Position numbers and translations under genes: made by a program. 28,355 bases of DNA from Saccoglossus kowalevskii (taxonomy: Eukaryota; Hemichordata; Enteropneusta; Harrimaniidae), in the NCBI RefSeq assembly GCF_000003605.2, contig NW_003108105.1:1-28355 (forward strand), given 5' to 3'. The notes beneath the pieces are model-generated. The model saw only the letters and a program-made list of their open reading frames with translations, searched no databases and was not told the origin of the DNA. Positions 11,724-20,700 of the stretch are shown one piece after another; within the stretch, counting starts at the first letter, position 1; every line of letters begins with the position of its first letter.

Positions 11724-14700
11724 AAATAGAATTCATGTGTTACTCGCCATCTATTACCTGAAAACAATGGCAGGCTTCAAAAGGAGTCACAGTTCACAGA
11801 GGTGTCAAATTCGCTGTAGTTGGTGTGGTCAATGAGATAATTAGGACATAGAAACGATAGTATACGTGAAGAGATAAAGTGCATGTTTAGTGATAACTTA
11901 TGTCTGTACGTTTGCGACACAGTCCGTCTAACTCTGCTGTGGACTAGAAGTTTACCCGCAACCCGGATTGAAGAAAAAAAAAAAAAAGGATAGAGGGACT
12001 ATACAAATTTTAACTTGTATAAAGTTAAAAGAGATCAGCAAAAATTATAAACTAGTAGTAATAAGTTTTATGTTTCGTTAAAATAGCAGTGGACATATCG
12101 GCGTTGAAATCATAGAAGTATACTAGTAGTTATCATTGGTAAAAACATGTGAACTCGCTAAACAGGAAATCATGCCTGTGTATGCTTCAACGTAACCTTG
12201 TTTTCGCTCAGTGGAGCCAAGAACTAGATACTGCGATAGGAAAATGAACAGCCGTCTAGCTTTTGAGGGCATTGCCAGCCAATGGTATCTGTGGATTCAC
12301 ACCCTTCCAGTGTCACTTTGTATTAAATCTCAGTGCGCAAAATTCAGAACTTTGTTCTAAACTATGACATATCCCCACTAACCCCATCCCAACATTGACG
12401 AATAAAAAACACTTGCAACTCAATAACTTATTGCCGATAAACTCGCATTCAGGTATTTCATAGTTCCTAAATGACAAATACCAAGGAAATGCAACATTTC
12501 TTTTATCACTCTTTAAAAAAAATTATATACATCTCATGAATTTACAATACTAAGTACAGTTGTATATGTCCACAATTGCGTGGCATCTAACACATTTACC
12601 CCTTAATTTGGCTTAAATAGGATAGATTTCCACAACTACTTTTCAGCGTTCACACTCGCACTAAATTGGGGACTATGTTTGTCATTGACCAATACCTCTA
12701 GCAGAGACTATCTAACATTAACAATACAGTCTTTGCTAGATCGAGAAGCATTTTACTATTTACATTTCCCAATAGCATTTTCAAAATCACAGGCTTATAT
12801 TTTTCCTATCTCCCATATTTAGAAAAAAGTAAGATGAAGGCAAATAAAAATAATATACACTCTCAATCTTTTCATTTGAATGAATGATACATTTACTCTT
12901 GTACACAAATATTTATTGTAATGCAGCAAAGTGCTACAATAAAATGACAATACGCCGTTCCGGTGACAATGTGATAATAATGCTCCTCGCATTTTGTACA
13001 TTTTCTCACTAGAACAATACCGTTTCAGCAGTAGACCTAGTACCAATTTACCACAAGATCTAGCATCATTTCGCTCAAGTGTTACTCACGCTGACCACTT
13101 ATTCTGTGTCCATTTCAACACATGTAGCAAATGATATTTTTACCACATGCAAAAGACTTTAAATAACACTCATACAATTTTAATGAAACTATGTATATAG
13201 TTCTTTTTGGATAATCAACAGGTATGCAAGTACCTTGGATGGTTCTTTCTCAGATTTGTTCATTTCATGTCAAAATTTCAAATTCTCTATTTTTAGCTCC
13301 GCTGTCGACTTGTCGAGCGGAGCTTATCATATGAGGATTGTCTGGCGTCCGACGCCCGTCGTCTGTGTCAATGTTTTACTTTTTCGACTTCTTCTTGAAA
13401 ATTACAAGCCTGAATGCTTTGATACTTTGTGTGTATGTATTTGTGTAGACCTTTCTCAGATTTGTTCATTTCGTGATGATACATGTATCTTCAATTCTCC
13501 AATTTTGGTGAATATTTTGGTAAAAAGTGATATTTTCGATTTCTTGTTAAAAACCACAAGTTCAATTGCTTTGATATTACATATATAGGTACTACATGTG
13601 GACCTCTCTCAAATTTGTTTATTTCATGATGATATCTTCAATTCTCTAATTTTGATGAATATTTTTGTTCTTTTTTGTAAAAAGTGATATTTTCGACTTC
13701 TTGTTACAAACCGCAAGTCCAATTGCTTTGATATTACATATATAGATGCTACATGTTGACTTTCTGAGATTTGATCATTTCGTGATATCTTCAATTCTCT
13801 AATTTTGATGAACATTTTTGTCATTTTTGGTAAAAAGTGATATTTTCAACTTCTTGTTAAAAACCGCAAGTCCAATTGCTTCGATAGTACATATATAGGT
13901 ACTACATGTGGACCACTCTCAAATTTGTTTATTCCATGATGATATCTTCAATTCTCTAATTTTGATGAAATGTTTGTCCTTTTTTGTAAAAAGTGATATT
14001 TTCTTCTTGTTAAAAACCACAATCATTTATGGTGAAAAATGATATTTTTGAATTCTTGTTGAAAACAGCAAGTCCCATTGCATTGATACTATGCATATTG
14101 TTCATTTTCTAATGATATCTTCTGTTCTTTAACTGAAATGTGCATTGCTAACAGTGGAGCTATCTCAGCCGAGAGGCTGCTTGTTGGTGAATGTTTTGGT
14201 CGAAAGGAATATGTTCGACTTCTTGTTAAAAACCGCAAGTCCAATTACTTTTACTATATATTACATATATAGGTACTACATGTGGACCTCTCTCAGATTT
14301 GTTCATTTTGTGATGATATCTTTTATTCTCTAATTTTGATGAATATTTTCAATTTCAACTTCTTCTAAACCGCATGTCAGAATGTTTTCAAGTTTGATAT
14401 GCAAGTACCTTGGGTAGATCTCTCTCGAATTTGTTCATTTTGTGCCAAAATTATAAATTTTGGATTTTTCTGAATATTTTTGTGATTTTTGGTCAAAATT
14501 GATATTTTTGACTTTTCGAAACTGTAATTCTGAATGCTTCCAAATTTGATATACAGGTGCCTTGGATGGTTCTCGCCAAAATTTGTTCATTTTGTGTCAA
14601 AATCTCAAATTTTCCAATTTTGAAGAATATTTTTGTCATTTTTTGTAAAAGAGATATTTTTGACTTTGAGACCGATTGTTTTGATATTACATATATAATA

Positions 14701-17700
14701 CTACATGTATACCAATCTCAGATTTGTTCATTTCGTGGTAATATCTTCAATTCTCCAATTTTGATGAATATTTTTGTCATCTTAGGTAAAAAGTGATATG
14801 TTCAGTTCTTAATTCAAATGTGCATTGCTTACAGCAGAGCTATATTTCCTCATCATTTTTTGTTGTTGGTTACAATAACTAAATAACTGATTTTATAAGA
14901 TCTTTTTCAAACCTAAATATATTTTATTATTCAGTTTTGGTGTGAATAGAATTTACAATATTCATGATAAATATTAAAATTTGGCTGAAATAAAACATTT
15001 GTAATACATATAAATGGACAGAATGAAGATGAGAACCAGACGTAGTATTATGCTTTTCAAGATCAGATAATTAAATGGTGTAGTAAACCGATATGTTAAC
15101 AACATATTGTACTGTAACTTGTAGTTTTTTCGTAATATTGATACTTTGAAACTTTGGCCGATCAAGTTCAGACTCTACACATCATATCAGACACATGTTT
15201 TATGATTTGTTTCAAGATTGATAAATGGCAACCATTTAATGCCAAAAATGTCGCAAAACCTTTAACTTCAGATATTAGGTCATATATATATATATTTTGT
15301 GTTTATAATACAATGCATTTACATTGACTTATTTCAAATATCTTTCATAGAAACATTAAATTACAATACTGTTTATACTATATATCTGTTTATAATCAGC
15401 TTTGATGTACTCTAAACCAGGGCATAAGAGTATGACAGTTCATACATGACATTTATTTGGAATGTTTTTTTTTTAATTACAGTGTGTAACTCCAAGTGGT
15501 GAATCTAAATGCTTAACTTGTCTGGATGAGGTAGGTTCTATTAATCCGAAAATGTGGACTTATGTTTTGACCTCCGTGCGTTTGTGTGTGTGTGCATCTT
15601 AGAAATGCCTGGACCAATCACAATCAAACTTCACACACACATCATACATGACATTATACATATGCACATCATATAGATCTGATTAAAGATGGCCGAATGG
15701 CAGCCATTTATGTACTGAAAATTTATCAAATGCTTAAGTTGCAAAAAAGACGAAGAATGTTCCGAGGCAGCAGTCAAGACATAAGACATGCTCAACCTGC
15801 TTTATGCAAATGCCTGTTTGGCTGTGTCAGGGACTCTGGTTCTGCCTAGAGGGGCTCTGCGATCTATGGGACCCTAAAACGTGGTTGCATTGCGAGGCTA
15901 GGTGGAAAGCTGAAGGCAAGCGATTAAAAGCTGGTAAAAGTAGTCATAAGAAGGGGAAATCCCTAGCCGCAGCTAGCGATGATATGTCTGATTCAGTGAG
16001 TGAAAAATCTCTCCCTTCACTTGGTAATCGCGACGGGGCTCGTCTCCGGTCGACAACTGAAATTGTTGGAGAGTTGTCATGATCTGACTCCCTTACGCGT
16101 CATTCTCTATATTCCTAACACCTGCCTCAGGCTCGGGCTGACCAGGCATCTTTTCTGCATTTTACCAAGCCACTTGTGACAGGAGAGTCGCCATTGGACC
16201 CATTCTCATCAGTGCTCTCCTCCCACTGCCAGCATGGAGAACACGCCCACTGGCCCAACTCCCCTGGGTACCTTGTGTGACCAAAGCTATGGAGGGGGCT
16301 CAGAGAGCAATGGAGGGGGGCGATTGGTACCCTTCGGGAGAAACGGACAAACAGCTTGAACCTGGTTTCAGTGCGGTCATGTCCCACGCCTTTTATTGGG
16401 TTAGTTGATACCCCATTGGGGCTACGCGAACCATTGATGGGTCCCCGGTGTGGGACACTCACGCGGTACCACAGCCTTCTCCATGGGTTCGCCGTTCCAA
16501 CCCCGCTACCCATACCTTCGTTAAGGTGGGTAGTGCGGTTCAGAAAGGCCACGTTGCATGGACATTTGACCGGCACCAGAGCTTTGACCAATCAATTTTA
16601 TAGAATGAGTAACTTTGATGTTAGGGCGTCAGCTCACCTTGCTAAGTTCTGATCGTCCGAGTGCTTAGCAATGAACCTTGATTCTCTGGCTGCGCAGAGA
16701 GTCACTATGTGTGATATCTTGCAAGTCCATACTGCCCTCTTGGCTAGAGCGGTTTTGGTTGAGCGAGAGGCAGTTCTGAGTATGTGCGCCTAACCTACTC
16801 CAGCAGTAGACGAGTTTGATCGCCTGCTGCGAAAGCCTTAGGGGCATGACCGCCTATTTGCTGGCCGGTTAGCAGATGTGGTGAACGGTTTGCCGGTTGC
16901 TGAGGATCAGCATATCCATTTTAAGCAATCGTCCCTAATGGCCAAGGTAGCTAGTCCTTCTGGTCAACAGTTCAAATCAAAACTGCAAGGTGGCTCAGGC
17001 AGTAAGTCCTCCGCTCGGGGTCACAACCAGCGAGGATCAATGCGCACATGGTTTCCTTCAAAAGGGCAGAAGAAGACTAGTAGTGGGAAGCGTCAGAAAA
17101 ATCCCAAGAAATGTGGTTTTGGTGGTGGGCTTTCTGACACTTCCAGGGACCAGACTCCCTTGACTCCTCATCCCCCTCAGGTCTTTTGCCGAGGGTTGAG
17201 GTCAAGGTAGAGATGATCTGCCAGGAAGTAGGCAGCCTTCTGGAAAAAGGGCGATATGCCTAGTGGAGAACCCCCATTTATTTCCAGGGTTCTATTCCCA
17301 CATCTTCCTCATTCCCAAGAGTTGGGGGTGGCGTTCAGTCGTAGACCTCAGTCGGCTGAACGGGTTTGTGGAACTCAAGCACTTCCGGATGGAAACACCA
17401 GCTCAGGTACTTCTGTCAGTGCACTCGGGCGATTGCCTGGCATCGCTGGACTTGAGCCTGGACTTACCGGCTTCATGAGTGGTGAATGGGAATGTGTATC
17501 TCAGATTCCCATTGGAGAGCAACATTTACGACTTTACCACCCTTTACTTCGGTCTGTGCACGGCACCATCTATCCTCACCAGAGTGCTAAGACAGGTAAC
17601 CCAGCTGCTACACCGGTCAGCAGTCTATCTTAACCCACATCTCGATGACTGATTACACAACTGAGACAGGGAGGTGTTAGTGGAGCACGTATGACTGAAG

Positions 17701-20700
17701 CAAATGCTCCTCCACGAGTTGGGCTTTTTAATAAATATAACCAACTGCCATCCTACAGCCTGGTTTTTCTGGTATGCAGTTTGACACGGTGCAAGGGCTT
17801 GTTCGCCCCTCTTCAGAGCGATGCGACTCCTTGCAGAACTCGCCAGCCAACTCCGGTCGATGGGATCAGTGTCGATGCGCAAACTGATGCGGCTTATTGG
17901 CAAAATTAAGTCAGAGTGTTGTCTGGTTCCATTAGCAACTCTCCGGTCTCGTCCGATTAAGAGGCGCTTACTGGACTACAGGGTCCACATGCGGAACCTG
18001 ACGTTCATGGTTCAATTGTCGGACCAAGCCATGGCGGCCCTCCTTTGGTGGAAGCACGCACGGAACTTGGAAACAGGAATACCCCTAGATCCGATGACTC
18101 CCTTGCTGACTCTCATTACAGACGCGTCGCTCTAGGGATGGGGTGGTCATCTGATGGAACTTTATGTCTGAGCGACATGGCCGTTCGCATATTCGGACCG
18201 CTACATCACTGGAGTTGGAGTTGGAGTTGCAGACCGTCATGTTGTCTCTAAAACATTTTCAGGAAGTCGCACACCACCACAGAGTCCTACTTTGGACAGA
18301 CAACACCTCAGGAGGGGGGGACACGTTCCCCCACATAGTCAAAGCTAGCAGAGGAGATTGTCTTTTGGTGGCTGGAAAACCAGGTGGAGCTCACCACCTT
18401 CCGGGGATATGCAACAGTGCTGCGAATGCCTTCTCGAGACGTATTGGATTCTAGAACACCGAGTGGCACATCCCCCAATGGGTAGCGGACTGGCTTTGCC
18501 AGTTACAGTAATGCCAAGCTCTCGACATACGTGTCACTCCTCCCGGAGACGAGCGCTTTCACCACAAATGCTCTATCGATCTCATGGAATCTCATGGACG
18601 CGTACGCTTTCCCACCCTTCAAACTGGTGCACCAAGTGTAGGTGAAGTTACGACTCGAGACCACCTGTCTTCTGACTTTGGTGGCGCACAACTGGCAATT
18701 GAAGGTCTGGTTTCCAATGTTGCTGAAACTTCTAGTTAAGTCACCTATAGAGTTGCCGGATCTGTTTTCCATCCAGCTATTCCATCTTAACACGTGGAGG
18801 CTGTCAATAAACTCGTGCAAGTGTAAGGCTTTTCTGCAGAGTTGTCCAAGTTCCTTGCTTCGACACAGTCAGACAGCACCAGACGTTTGTACGAATCCAG
18901 ATGGGGATTGTACATTGATTGATGTGACAGAAGGGAGATTGATCATCTCAGTCTCTCTTTTAGCGAGGTAGCCGATTTTTTCCTATATTTATTTGATCAA
19001 GGAATATCTATATCGACAATTCTTGGATATCCGTCAGTTTTATTCCCAGTTTTATCAGAGTCTGCTGGACTGAAACTGGCTTTGAGTTCTATTATGGTAC
19101 AACTGTTTCAGTCTTTCCGCTCAAAGAAGCCAAGCGCCAAGGGGCTAGTGAAACCTCCTGATTGGGGCTTGTCGTTGGTTCATCATGTCATAGATATATA
19201 TTGGTTTGACAATCCTATTAAAAATGGCTGAATGGTGGCCATTTTGTGTCAATGTTTTATTTTTTCGACTTCTTCTTGAAAACTTTTAGTCTGAGTGCTT
19301 TGATACTTGGTTTATATGTACCTTGGGTAGACCTCTCTTAGAATTGTTCATTTCATAATATCTTCAAATCTCTATTTTTGGTGAATATTTTTGTAATTTT
19401 TGGTAAAAAGTGATATTTTCTACTTCTTGTTAAAAACCGCAAATCTGATTGCTTTGATATTGCATATATAGGTACTACATGTAGACCTATCTCAGATTTG
19501 TTCATTTTGTGATGATATCTTCAATTCTCTAATTTTGGAGAATATTTTTTGCCATTTTTGATGAAAAGTGATATTTTCGACTAATATATATAGGTACTAC
19601 ATGTGAACCTCGCTCAGATTTGTGCATTTTGTGATGATATCTTTAATTTTCTAGTTTTGGTGAATATTTTTGTAATTTTGGTAAAAAGTGACATTTTCGA
19701 CTTCTTGTTAAAAACCGTAAGTCTGATTGCTTACAAATTTGATACCATACATATAGGTATCTCAGGTAAATATCTCTCAGATTTGTTCATTTCATGAAGA
19801 TATCTTCAATTATCCAATTTTGATGCATATTTTGGTCATTTTTTTGTAAAAAGTGATATTTCTGAATTCTTGTTGAAAACAGCAAGTCCGATTGCTTTGA
19901 TACTTTACATATTGTTCATTTTCTAATGATATCTTCAGTTCTTAATTGAAATGTGCTTTGCTAACAGCGAAGCTATCTCGAATGACAGGCTGCTTGTTGG
20001 TGAATATTTTTGCCATTTTGATTAACAAATATAGATAATTCTGACCTTTTCTTGAAAACTATCACCTTAGTTGCTTTGATACTTAGTATGTAGGTACCTT
20101 GGGTCAGATTTGTGAAAGCATCTTCAATTCATCTTTATTGTCATTTTTTGTAAAAAATAACTTAAAGCTATTTTCATTTCTTTTTGAAAACTACCTGCTT
20201 TTATACGTACTTGGTACATGTATGCAGTTATTAAGGAAAGACTACTGTCAAATTTGATCATTTCAGAATAATATTTTCAGTTCTCTATTTTTAGCCAATA
20301 TTTTGTAAAAAAAATTCCATTTTCAACTCCTAGCTACCAGCTCCAATTACTATGATACTTTATGTATGAACCATTTTTTGGCAATGCAATTTCTGTCAAA
20401 CTTGTTTTAACAAATCTTGGACATGCCTGGACTAACTCAAACTTCACACATACATCATACATAATATTATACATATGCACATCAATTTGCTTTTCAAATC
20501 TGATTCAAGATGGCTTAATGGTGGCAATTTTTGTGCTGCAAAATCATCAAAATCAATCATTTCTGGCATTTTGGAACCGTCTCTTGGCCATTTACAGATG
20601 GATTTTAGACCTTGATTAAAGTCGTATTGTTTTTCATATTCGTTTCAAATTGATTATGTGATTATGTTCAAATGTTGTGTATTTATTATACATCATGTCA

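Larger units (their letters stand above)
10600..11725 (+). mobile_element. 5'-truncated LINE with ATT-rich tail
   Basis: This is the C-terminal part of a LINE ORF2 followed by a 3' UTR. Protein traces include KMLLQVNQTSTNLAVRGELG (the region after the RT), FRISDHGLIIEKGRHVRP, and a terminal zinc-binding motif CKKC...EFHFVIDC. The frame is broken at least twice, once at the A-run at 10843-10849 and once near 11105-11125. The RT and endonuclease are absent. The 3' end reads GATGTCAATAAATTATTATT and becomes a pure ATT tract, a typical tail for this kind of element. No clear target duplication was found. The clade (CR1/L2/Rex-like or other) cannot be fixed by eye. Confidence 0.8.
15736..19180 (+). 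mobile_element. Degenerate DIRS-type (tyrosine recombinase) retrotransposon
   Basis: Domain order is gag-like region, reverse transcriptase, RNase H, then the start of a tyrosine recombinase, which is the order of DIRS elements. The GC content is much higher than in the flanking DNA. All ORFs are broken by stops and frameshifts. The element stops abruptly inside the recombinase at about 19180, so the catalytic half and the right terminal repeats are missing. Both flanks are family B repeat sequence, so it inserted into (or recombined with) such a repeat. Borders are placed where flank similarity ends and are approximate. Confidence 0.85.

Noticed and set aside
16127-16591. 154-codon ORF on the minus strand
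   Set aside because: It lies antisense to the DIRS gag-like region, in GC-richer DNA where chance ORFs are longer. It shows no motif or codon pattern of its own.
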